A DNA stretch of 64,000 bases from Puffinus mauretanicus (taxonomy: Eukaryota; Chordata; Aves; Procellariiformes; Procellariidae). Below, in pieces: positions 23,719 to 35,735 of this stretch (its first letter is position 1; each line of letters starts with the position of its first letter). Location of the stretch: assembly GCA_023333565.1 (NCBI GenBank), contig JAJKFH010000157.1:496001-560000 (forward strand). The letters are read 5' to 3'. Under the pieces are notes generated by a model that did not search any database, was not told the DNA's origin, and saw only the letters and a program-made list of their open reading frames with translations. Position numbers and translations under genes: made by a program.

Positions 23719-24120
23719 TGCAAGTAACCAATTCCACATGCTCAGGAGAGAGATTGTTTTATTCAGGCCTGGGTGCTCGGTGGACTTGCCACAAATCAAG
23801 CACACCTGGTCTAATCATCTTTCTGTTTATATCCATGCTTCTTATACATATTTTAAGTTTCTCTTTTACATATTCATTAAATTTCTAAGAACTAATTATA
23901 ATATTACATCATCCTAGACACATGCGCCCTAAAGTCTTTAGGGTCTTCTTGAGGGTCTCGAGTGGTCTCTGGTGGTTGGTAGGGTAGTGAACTCTTCATG
24001 AACCCCTTCCTTTCTTTCCTTATAAGGTCGAGGTTTGTCTCCGAGCCATGTCTGGACCACGTTCATTTATGGTTCTTAATTTCAAGGTTAATCATTACTA
24101 GAGTCTAACAATGCTACACA
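23719..24120 (-). mobile_element. Probable solo LTR, class II (ERVK-like)
   Basis: Read on the minus strand this block starts TGTAGCATTG-like (24118 downward). It has a TATAAGG element (24020 region) and a CA/GA-rich middle rich in GACC/ACCACC phrases. Its end carries a polyadenylation signal AATAAA (complement of 23758-23763) followed by about 40 bp. The layout of a TTTATT signal next to CAGGCCTGGGTGC resembles bird ERVK LTRs as I remember them. Termini are not clean. CCTG occurs just outside both ends (23712-23715 and 24121-24124), which may be a worn target duplication. No internal retroviral sequence adjoins it. It could instead be unrelated unique sequence. Confidence 0.42.
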
Positions 24121-24246
24121 CCTGCAAGCACAATACCTGCTAGTTACCTAACTCCTAAGCAACAAGTCTTCATTGTTTAGAATTAAAGAAGCGAGCAGTA
24201 TGGAATAAGAGGTACTGTAACAGACTGTACCTACTGCATCAAAATT

Positions 24247-24263
24247 AAAAAAAAAAAAAAAAA
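24247..24263. repeat. A17 homopolymer
   Basis: Seventeen consecutive A after AAAATT. No recognisable retroposon body precedes it. Confidence 0.9.
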
Positions 24264-27200
24264 TAAAATCTAAGTAGTGAGTTTTGAGCAAGGATTTGAA
24301 TTTTTCATTGTAGGACACATCCATTAACATTTTTCAGTGTAAAGCAGGTATGCTTTTATTTTTTTAAAATTTTTCTTCCAGAGCTCATCATCTCCACAGG
24401 AGGTAGCCTTTCTTTCTTTTGAATATAGACAATCCTTGGTCCCCAGTTTCTTATAGTGATATATTCACTACAGACCAGATTCTTCTCCCTCTTGCTGGTA
24501 TTTTCAAGAATGACTTACAGAGTGACTTACTGCTCATCTTCACAGATGGTTGCAAAAACTACCTAAAGGGAACAATAAGTAAGAAGTTATTCAACTTTTC
24601 TAACAGTTTAAATCAGCTAGTTTTGGCATATAGATATCATACACTTCTCAATTTTTTTTATTCTTTCCCTTTAATACTGTTTTTAAGCATTAGCTCATTA
24701 CTGGTTTTGGGGCCAAGAGGAGGTAGAAAGAAAGATCTCTTCACCTGCTTAGCCCTTCACTTAATGTAGGTTTTTTCAGTGTATGTTTCTGAAGAATGAA
24801 CACCTTCAAATATTTTTTAATTTTTTTTTTATCCCAAGAGATCTTATGTAATATTTAGTAGCATTTCAAAGGCAGAGTTTTCTCTCCTCCTTTCCAACTC
24901 AGAGCATCAATTTGGACCACCGCTGACTCAATTTTAGCAGGTGAGAAACTCCAGTGACTGCCAATACTGCCTGCAAGTCACAGACATACTGTGACACAAG
25001 CAGCCGTATTGAATGACTGCATATTTATGAGACCTGTTCCTTCTAGTCATTGTCCAAGAGTCCTTTGGACAGGATATACATAACTGCTTGCCACCAATAT
25101 AACCACAGATTTTTCTAAAGGAAGTTGGCTTTTTTTCTTCTCATTATCATGATCATTCTGTTCTACTTCTCTAAATCCTGTTCCCCATTGCAACCAAACC
25201 CTTTCCAGAAAAAAATACAAGGAAATTCCAAGTAACAGGGGTGAAAAAGATCTCCTACCAATGATACACTATTGATTAAGGTACTGTGAGCAAACGGATA
25301 TATTTTTCCATATCTAAATGGGAAAATTTCCTCTTGAAGCATCTGATTCTGGATAGTATTTTCCAGTCTGGGATTGCAGATAATGGACTTATTTCATTTT
25401 ATAGACTTGGGGAAAATAAACCTAAGAGGAAGCAAAACAAAAGACTCAAAACTTCACTTCATGTAAGAACTAACACAAATGTAAAAACCAACCAACAATT
25501 CCTGACTGTTTCTATATCACACACAGACTGAGAAACTCATGCATTCAAAAGTCCTTTGTGGGGAGGACTACCCACAGATGCCTCAGCTGTACTCTTATTA
25601 TGCAAATGTATGTTGACATAAATTTGCCCAAATATCTGAGAACTGCATTGTCCTAGTGATTCTCACAGCACTGCCGTAGATCCTACCCTTCCATACTAAC
25701 ATCAGTGTGGTTCCGTTGTGGGAGGTTTTGCAACGTACTGAAGCAGAAGAGGAGCAGAATTTGCCCCTTAAAGTAACAGAGAGATTGACATATGTTTCCT
25801 CCATCCATTTGGCTAGCCTACAATAAAATGTCTAGTGTTCCATCAGAGTTTGTAATTGATTGGCCAGTAAACAGCTTGTTGATAATAACATATTCTAGCC
25901 ATCTGATGTTTTGAACAACCCAGTAGCAATCTGCAGCAACTCTATTTACACTATGTTCGCTGCACTGGGCATGGGTCCAGCTTTTACCACCACCAAGAAG
26001 AACAAAGAAGCAGGAGGTCTGTTATAACCTTCAGAAGGTTTTGCGAGTAATTTTAAGGTTTTCAGAGGCAGTTTGACTTCTAGCAGAGGATACAAACATG
26101 GAAATCTTTTTCATGTTCTTTGCTTTATGCATCATATAACCTTATAAATGGGGAAAAAAGGTGTATAGAACAACTTTTCATAAAAGATAAGCATTTAAAG
26201 GATATCAGGTTTGACTGCCTGCAAAGACAGAGAGGCTAGATCATTCAAGGAATACTGGGCACCTCCCATTAGTCATGTTCAGTAACTGCGGACTGATATT
26301 CTGGGCCATGTAATGCAGACCTCTCAAACCAGGTCCCCTGCCTATTCAGATTATCTGTATTATTTCCCTTTGGGTCCTTTCTAAGAAATTCAGATGGTAG
26401 AGGAGTTTGGTCTATGTATGTGTTTGTTTACACATACACATACAGCTAGTATACAGGCAGGGTAGAGAGACCTAAGTGTTTTATAGTACCCTCAGATCAA
26501 GCAATACAAATGTAAGTATTAATAGCAAAGACCAGATTGGAAAGGGAACTTACATGTCACAGGTCTGAGCATCAGAGCACCCTAAATCCTAAGGCTCATT
26601 CTGCAATACCTAAAATAGAGAGAGGTGAATAAGACTGGACTGCTCAAAGTCTAGGGAGACAAGATTAAGAACAAGTTCCTGCACATATCCAGAGAACATT
26701 TTCATTTAGGTTTTTGCCAGACCTGAGCTTAGAAGCTAAATATCTTCATAGCTGAGGTGAGTGGCCTCTTTTGTTTTATGCTTTCTCTAGTCCAAAAATA
26801 TTTACATATTCTCTGGAAATAGGCATGTGCAAGTGCTACCATTGACAGATGTCTCAGTGGAAGCTAGGTCTCTCCCAGGGTCAGAAACATTCCTCAGCTC
26901 CCTATGAACACTTAGTACATTGGACTCCACAGGCAACTCCTATGGAGGAAAGCTGAGGCTGCGAGTGCCAATGAGCTGAATTGTGAGACTGAGGAACACA
27001 CCAAGATGGAGATGTGTCCAGAACAGAACATGAAGCTTCTGCGGAAAAGTCAATTGCTTTCAAAGCACTGTCTAAATTTAGGCATTTATATTACCGTACA
27101 ACAGCAGAGCAGGGATTGGAAGGTTCTACATTTTGCACTTCCAATGTTCATTTCAAATCCTCATTTCCATTTTAACAGTGAACACATATTTTCTTTAATA

Positions 27201-29614
27201 GAAGTGTATATTCTGCATGTAATCATAAGGCTTAATAAAGATCTGAGTTGTGCTGTTATCAGTCAAATCCCAGTGACTTTAATAGATTTATGTGGCCTTT
27301 TTATAACACAGAAAATTAGACTTTTTTTTCCCCCAGTGGCTATGATAGTCTAATACTTTGCTAGAGTACATATAGGACAAAAACCAAAAAGACATAGCAC
27401 CTATTCAACAACTCCATTGAGAACACTCATATGGAATCTTTTACAAAATCTTCAGCTAATCCTATTTTTTGAATTTCCCTTTTAGTTCTTACAAGCAAGC
27501 ACAAGACCGCAGTGTCATTAGTTATTACATTTAAATTCTTTAGTGTAAAGATAATAAGGTCCTCTTGGCTAGAAGGAAATTTAAAGTCTTCCATAAATTT
27601 AAAAAATAGTTTCATGCAAGATTCTTGTACAAAACCATCACCATGCTGTATTTCAACATGTTAACCAATGTCTTCCTTACCCACATCTTTTCCTAATTAA
27701 ATAATTGCAAGAAAATAAAAAGCTTTGGAACTCTGCTTAAATAAGTTCTTCTTTGAAGAGATCATTTTACCTGTGAAGATTTTGTCATTTACACAACCTA
27801 AGAATTAACACTTTTCCTTTCACACTTTTTATTTTATAAATACTTGTCTGAAATCGATCTCACCATTTAATCTCCAATGGAGCTTTTTATTCTTTGGCAG
27901 CACATTGGCTATATACCAGTTCCTTTTTTTTTTTTTAATCCTTTTTGCAGATTCTTCAGCTCAGCTGTTCCATATAGTCTGCCAGCATTTTTAGATGTTT
28001 GCTTTCATTATTATTTAATGTGTGTTGGTTTCAGCAAATATTGTAACTACAACTGTTGCTTATTATGGGTCTCTTTTTTTCCCTATAGTCAGTCAACTGG
28101 CAACATTCCAGCCCCTTTTTAATTTCCTATGACTAGAAAACTATGCATGCAAGGTCTGCTCACTCTTTCAGATGTTTGACATCATTACTATTTAATATGC
28201 TCCTTCAAGAAATGTTGTTGCCACAGCATTTCCTGACAGCTTTACAGTTCTGCTACTTCATTAAATACAACTGTAATTATGTTTAAAAAAATAAATACTT
28301 TGTACAGAGACCTTAAGAACCTTCTGAATTTCATTTGCTACACAGCTATTTCCCACTCTGTCAAGCAATATTATAGGAGACTGGGTTGCTACAAATTAGT
28401 TATCTTCTTTGAGTTTCCTGAAAACAACTGCATCCAAAACCTAATATAGTTCTCAGAATTTCCTGGAAAATAATAGTATCTACATGCCTAGGCAAGAGAT
28501 ACGGATAATGAAGTGTAAACTGAACAGAGTATAGAAGAAATTGCTTCAGCACCTCTGGTTCATGTTTACTTCTTCAGTTTCAAAAACGTAGGGATGAACA
28601 GGTTTCAAAAGTCACTGAAACCTTGCCTCAATCATTTAAGCAATCCAAATTTAGCTAATGATTCCAATTCTATCTAGAATACAAATTCTATCTGCAAAGC
28701 CATGGTAGAATTTTCACATGGCTTGTGAACTTTCAGGATTTGTGGTTTTTTCTACTCATGCTCACACACACAATAAATAGATGTCCTTATCAATAATGCA
28801 CCAAGGAAATGCAAATCCTTATATTTCCTAAACTCTTCTGTTGGACATTTAACCCTCTATTTATCCCACTAGTCAATTCTTCTCTATATCTTGAAATAAC
28901 CCCACAGGCAATTTCACAAAATTCTATTAGTGCTTTCAGTTCTGAAAAAAAAACCTGTTCTCTACCACTTCCTCAGCTTCCTCTTCTTTCTCTTGTCTGC
29001 CTCCCCCTCCTCATTCAGGACTAAAAATAAGAGATGACTTCAGAAAAAACAAACCTTATTTTTCTAGCTGTGCCTCTGTATGTTAGGAAGAAGAAAAAGA
29101 TATCTCTTAGTCTGAGACATTAAAAAGCAAGGTCACCAAGAGGGTGGGGATGGTATTTTAAAGGTTTGTCAATGGAAAAGAAGGCCTTGCAGATTGATGA
29201 AACTGGAGAAGGTCCAGCATTACACAGTAGAGACGCAGAACCATCGGAAGATAGAGGTGTTTCTTTTTAAGCATTTGTCAGCCATAAACAGCCTGGAATC
29301 TTCTTATCCAAGATGCTCTAATGCTGTCTGTCCTGTGTAGCTGAAAGACTGGTCCAGTTCTAAACCCTAACCATGGAAAAACTTTCACCACATGGGAGAA
29401 GGATCTTTCTGAGGGACGAGTGGCAGTCTGAGACTGACTGTGAACTGTGACAGGAACTGGGGCCTCTTTAAACCCAATAATATACTGTTTCAAATGCAGG
29501 ATTTTGTCTTTTCTGTCATAAATATAATGAATACATTTAAGGCAAAATGGTATATCTTACCAAATGCATTTTTTTCCTGCCTGTTCAGTTCCTCCTCCTG
29601 GGGAGAGGATGTGT

Positions 29615-29630
29615 GAGAGAGAGAGAGAAA
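29615..29630. repeat. GA dinucleotide microsatellite
   Basis: About seven GA units within a purine-rich stretch. Confidence 0.85.
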
Positions 29631-32600
29631 ACAAACCACATCTAACAGATATTGCCAATGTTGATCAATGCACTCCAAGAAGTTATTCAAACACTGTTGT
29701 TTTGATGGCCACACATGATCTTACTCAGAAACAGAAAGTAGCTGTTGGTGGCTACAGACCTTCTGTCTGTGGCACAGACCTTCACCGTATCTAACAAAGA
29801 CATTTGCATTTATTACAATGAAAAATGAGTATTAATTGGCTACTACATTTCAAGATACATTCTATTCATCTTTATAATTGCACAATATTTATAAGTTTGA
29901 ATTCCATTAGTTGTAGCCTGCAAGCTGAAGTAAGAGATGGGTCATTTTGCTTCAGGTAGCATCAGAGTCCAAATCATCACCTATAACCTGCTGTGACAGT
30001 TATGCCATTATGCATATTAACACAACGTTCCATGCATTTAAAGTAAAAAAATCCTCATATCACAGAAAAGTATTCAATCTGCATTTCCATCAGATATTCA
30101 TCAAACTAGGTATCTACTGGAAGCAATTATTTGAATTATGCATGACTATTTCAATTATTTAGTACCTACGCTTCTCTAATAAAACAATTAAGTTCTACCT
30201 GTCTAAAAGCCTTTTCAAGCTTAACATGAAGATATAGAATAAGTAGATATTCACACACTAAGAGCATGCCATTGTTTATTTGTATTTCCCACTTTCAGTC
30301 CACGAAACACTGTCCCATTTGCATTGAAAACAGATTTTCTTACAAATATTCCTTTCAGCTATACTGTTTAGTTTTTAAAATTTGTTTTCATCTACAAAAT
30401 TACCATCAAATTTGTTTACATCAAAATAGGAATTATATAAATTAAATTCCTAATGAGATCTACCTTAAAAGAATATTAAGGTTGAAAAGTCAAGTGCTCA
30501 AATGAAGAACTACCAAAATTAAGGATGTCTGTGTAATTCACATGCACACACTTCTTCCTTCCCTTGTAAATCTGTGTTGGTTTTAAATCCAAGATCCTCT
30601 AAAAACACCTTCTCAAATCCATGCCCCATTCAATGGTCAGGAATAGTGATTCTTATAATGAAGTAATTATAGTTATGTACATGTAATATTGCAATTTTAA
30701 TTCCATATTAAAAATGTAATGCTTCTATGTTCATCATCCAGTGCTCTATTTGTCTTATAGTACGCACTCTTCTTACACCTAATTTAAGAAAAAAAAAAAT
30801 AAAAATCAAGTAAATCATAAGCTTTAATATGTGAATTTGCTGCATCTGTGAGAAGGAGTCAATGGGATGAGAGGCAACACATATGGACCGGTTGGCCAGA
30901 GAACTAGCTTCTGTGGTTAGTCAGATAATAAGGTTCCATCTCCTTTTGTTCAGTGGTAAAAGTTAAGGTTATGCATGAGAGTTTGGTGGACTGAGAAGCA
31001 GACCTGATTTTTTGTAAACAAGAGTTATGTTATAAACAAGAGTGAATGTTTCCTTCTGAGAAAATTAATACTGGAAATTCAAGTGATCCACTCAAAATAC
31101 CACACCTATAACTTCTGGTGGATCAAGAATTAGGAGGATGAAAAATGCCTCCTATATTTTCCTTCAGATTCTTAATGATTCATTTTACTGCTGCATTTTC
31201 TCTTGTGTTTATCTTGTCACTGTTTTCATTTTCATTCAGATTTACACCAAATATGCAAATGCAGTCCCAGCACATTAAAAAGCACATATATTTAGAATGT
31301 TAAACATTCACTGTACATCAAAAAATGCTCTACAGTTGCTCCCAACAGAGTTTTCCTATCTAAAGTTAATGAGTTTTAATGTACAGTTTCCTTGCACCTT
31401 GCCTTTCTCTACACATCAATCTGTTCCTGGCATCTGTCAAGCATGCAGTAACAGGGAAATATTCTCTGGGGCTGTGAGTGAAATGACACCTTTCTCCTTT
31501 ACTGGAGTTTGAAAATAATGCCCATGTTTCTCTGAAACTCTCCAGGCGAAGTATGTCTGCCTTATAAAACCAACACCATCTGCCCGGGCAGACTCTTGTG
31601 AGCCAATGACACATAAAAGATTTTATCTGATCTCTGATGTCAAAGATGTTACATTAGGTTATCAAACTTCCACTTAACTAGATGACTTACCTTGCACACC
31701 TGGCATTCAAACCAGATGGTTAAATAGAACAGTGACTAGGGTTGGTTCACTTAATATCTGTTTTATCACAATCAATTATTATAATCATAGACTCAAATTT
31801 AGGAAGAACAATGCAATCAAATGTTGAAATAAAGAATGGGACACTTTGGCATTGGATCACTGCATGACAGATGACCTTATTGAAACTATATGAACTTCAG
31901 CATTCTTTAGATATTTAGAAACAAACATTGTATCTGTAGGCAACATACAGACCTGTATTTACCCTGCAATTAATCATTCCACAAGCAAGTCCCCAGAGGT
32001 TTTCATTTTGAAGCTAGCAAACATTTTGTGGTTTCCTGAACCAAAAAGCTGAGAAACGTTGAAAATTAAGAATGCCACCCACTTCAGAACAAGGGATAAG
32101 TGAGTTGGCCTCAGTTCTTCAGTTATGCAACCAAAAAATGGGTGCAGTAAACTATTTCCCCATCCCCCTTAGTTAATGTAAGGATGTTTATCCATATTTA
32201 TTAGTTCTTCTAGTAAATTGTTCTTGAGGAATTCTTGAAGAATCACTCTTAACTCTAACAAACTAAATAAAAATTGGGAGTAAAATAAGAACTTCAATTC
32301 AACCTACAGACAATGTGGATTTTCTTCTGATATTCACATTTCCTCTCCAGGCCAATTATAAAAGCACCAAATGTCAAGGCATCACCATTTACAGATGTTA
32401 CCAGAATTTTTATCCAAACAAAACTTCTTTCTTATTACCATTATCACAGCACCTTCTAGTATGATAACGTCAAATGATTCCTCTCTAACCTGGTACTCTC
32501 ATCTTCTGTAACCCCATTTCTTCAACCTGATTCATCCTTATCCTTTAAAATTACTGACAAAGCAATAATGTATATTGAGTGAGGGCTATACTCACATTAA

Positions 32601-35279
32601 GAGGTAATCTTATTTTTAACTACTATTTTTTTCCTGAGGGTATGATAAAATTGTAATCAAAGAATAAATGAGGATATGACACAGATCTTTAGTAGGAAAG
32701 AAGATAACCATGTGCTTAAGTAGCATTATCTCCAATAGGTTTGAAATGTATTAGCTAAGTGTTTTCCTGAATAACAATGATTGTTTCAGTTGGTGCCAGT
32801 GTGTCTGATTTTTATTAAAGTCATAGCAATGGGTACACTAGTATCACTTTTCCTGAATGTGGTGTAACCTAATTTCAGCAGGACTTTTGATGAGTAAGAA
32901 CACTGTCTATAAAGAGCTGATTATTTTTCTGTAATATGAATTCTTTCCTAGAAACAAAATAATTAACCTGGAATTTTCTGAGCAACTCAAATTGAAGTCA
33001 TTTGAGGATTTTGAATGTTTTCATACTATATATCTATTTTACACCTTTATACATCATATAAAGGTCTATTTTTGTTAGTACAAACATTTAAGCTCAAAAC
33101 ATATTTTAATGTTATTCAATACCAAATGAACTAGAAGAGAAGGGCTAATTTGATGGAAGTCTAGAATGACTGTTTTGATCAGTCATTTGTAAAACATTAA
33201 TAGCACTTCTGATCTCACTGCCAAACATGGTTTCAGCTTAGAGCATTCCAGCACTTCCTTCCCCAGAAAATTATGACCAGGGAAGATCATTTTTTTTTTC
33301 CCAAGTGTACAGCAGTCTAGAAACGTAAAGAAATAAAAACAGTTTAATGTCTATGTCTATGCGGTAAAGCTTCTGCTATTCCATACACAAGTAGCTTCTG
33401 TTGTATTTCTGTAGTTCCTTCAAATCTTCCTTTGTGTTACTACTTTTAAAAAAAATCCATCATTCTTATGCATCAGAGTAGTCAAGATTTGACTGAAAAA
33501 TATTAAATCTGAATTGTTTTGACTCCCCCAATAGCAGAGGAAGCACCAAATCCTACAGACTGCTTTATAAAAGCAAATTTTACAGCTTATAAGTAAGCCA
33601 ATGAGATCTCAGCCACAACATGGGTTAAACTGCAAAGAAAACTTTTAGGAGATCAGCACTTCACCTCATCCCAAATACTTTATCCAGATAGTATCACGGT
33701 GGCCACACCAATTTCTGTAACACAGAATAGAAAAAAATGTACTTTTCATCTCATGCAGTTGCTTTTTTTTTCTCCTGCTTTTGCAAATAGGTATCCATTT
33801 GTTGCTGGTTTGACCAAGGAAAAGCTTTCAAGCCCAGGTTAATAGTCTGTGACTGTGAGACGTGAACTCTTCCATTAACCCACCTTCTAAAACTCCTCCA
33901 GCTGGGACCTGGAAGTTGTCTCCCTGATTCAACACTCAAAGTAAGAAAGCAAATCATGGCGGCATAAGTCACTTAAAGAACAATATCTGTACTTGTCTTG
34001 CTTGTCATCCTCTCGTACTTCAGACACACTGAATAATCGAGCTTGCTGGACTTATACCAAGTTATCTATCTCTGACGGCTGGTGTGCTGTAAATTCATAT
34101 AGAAAACTATTATATTCCACTGAACTGCTGCAGGTCCCTAGATAAAATGGTAAATTTTCCACAGATTTTCCTGTCAGCTTCAACCTGAAGGTAGGATTTA
34201 GGAAGGTTACATTTCTCAGCAAACAGGCAGTTGGAAGAAGTTTTTCAGCACCTCTCAGTACTCCCTTCTAGTAAACCAAGTTGGTTTTTTTCAGCCCTTA
34301 AAGAAAAATAAAAATTGAACACATTTATTGTGGTTACAAGACTTTGCTGTAACAGTTCCAGAAATGTTGTCTTGAGGCCTCTCAACTCTGAAGAGTTGCT
34401 TCTCTGCATGGAAAATAATGGCAGTTTCAGGTTTCAGCAGCCTTCCAACATGCAGTGGAAGAATTTGGCAGATATTCCCTTTACAGGCTCATTATTTAAT
34501 GTTTGCTCTTTCACTTTCTCTTGTTTGCTGCTGTGAGCTGAACTCCTTTAAAAAAAAGGATGAAGCAGTATCAGTCTCTAAAATTGATGGCTCTGAAGAC
34601 AAATACTTTGTCTTTGTGGGCAAAAAGTCGGACTATGTGCCAACTTTTTTCTAAAAGTCTAATGGGTGAATATGTGTATCCTTTTGGACTCAAATTGTTA
34701 AAAAAAAATTGATTTTTTTATTCCTACTTTTATTTTGTACAAATGTGAGAAGCTCAGTAGATGAGAAATGATACAAAAGGTTTGAAAGGTCCAAAGCTTG
34801 TGCTGAGTAAGCTTCATTCCAGATCTGCTGCTACAGCTAAGTGGCCAGGCACATGTTATTACAAAGTTCCTGATTCATCTCCTTTCATTAGAAAACTTTC
34901 AACAGCAGCAACAAAAAAAGACTCTTTTTTTTTTTCTTTTTTTTCCTTTTCTTTCCATACTAATGCCCAGTCTGGTGCTACCAGTTCAGAGACTGCTTTT
35001 TCTGAGTCTGTTAGTGGTTCACACTGCTCCAAACACGAAGCTGTTGACTGGCACTTCAGAAAGTGATGTGAATAACTCACAGCGTATCGGTTTTGACAGT
35101 GTAAAATAAAGGATTTGCCCCCCTGCTGTTATTGCCTGAAGGTGCACTTGTAGAAAATAAATAAAAATAGCTTCCAGAGGTAAAAATTTGAGGAGTAAAA
35201 TTACATCACCTGTGTAAAGGGAAAATATGGGAGGAAAAATGAAGTGAACTCTGTAATATCAGGGCTCAGAACTACCACA

Positions 35280-35295
35280 TTTTTTTTTTTTTTTT
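35280..35295. repeat. T16 homopolymer
   Basis: Sixteen consecutive T. Confidence 0.9.
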
Positions 35296-35671
35296 ATTAC
35301 GTGGCCACCTGTCACAGTTTTATTTGAGATGGCACTGAAATGCTAGGGGCCTGTCCTAAAAATGGGATGTGTAGCATTTAGATTATTTGGCCACAGGGAG
35401 TCTTCACATCTGAATGTAACATTCATAGACATAAATACTGTTAAAAAGTCATCAGTTTTCCTTCCTCGCTGTCTCATAAAGCAAATTGATAAATATCAAA
35501 TTTACCTTTCAGTAAAACTATGCATGAATACCTTTGCTATTCAATCAGAAGCATCATTAAGTACTACACCAAGCACTAATAATCTGAATAAAAACACCAA
35601 AATCAGAGCTTACTTTCATACAGCACATTTAATCTGGAAGAAACTCTAATTGCATTACAGAGGTTATTCTT

Positions 35672-35735
35672 TTGTCTAGCACCTTTCATGGAAATGGATT
35701 TCAATACACTTTCTTAACACGCTATATGGATCATT
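35672..35735 (+). mobile_element. Ancient MIR-like SINE fragment
   Basis: The phrase TCTAGCACCTTTCATGG, then GATTTCAATACACTTTC, fits the start of the amniote MIR-type SINE ('tagcacctttcatc...tctcaaagcactttc'). It is short and diverged. The assignment is from memory of the consensus. Confidence 0.4.

Larger units (their letters stand above)
24121..35671. other. Long unique AT-rich stretch, no gene recognised
   Basis: Eleven and a half kilobases with only chance-length reading frames. Simple sequence includes an A17 run (24247-24263), a GA tract (29615-29630), a T-rich tract (34924-34953) and a T16 run (35280-35295). A faint MIR-like phrase may lie near 25400-25470 but is too weak to call. No RNA gene was recognised. 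Confidence 0.5.
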
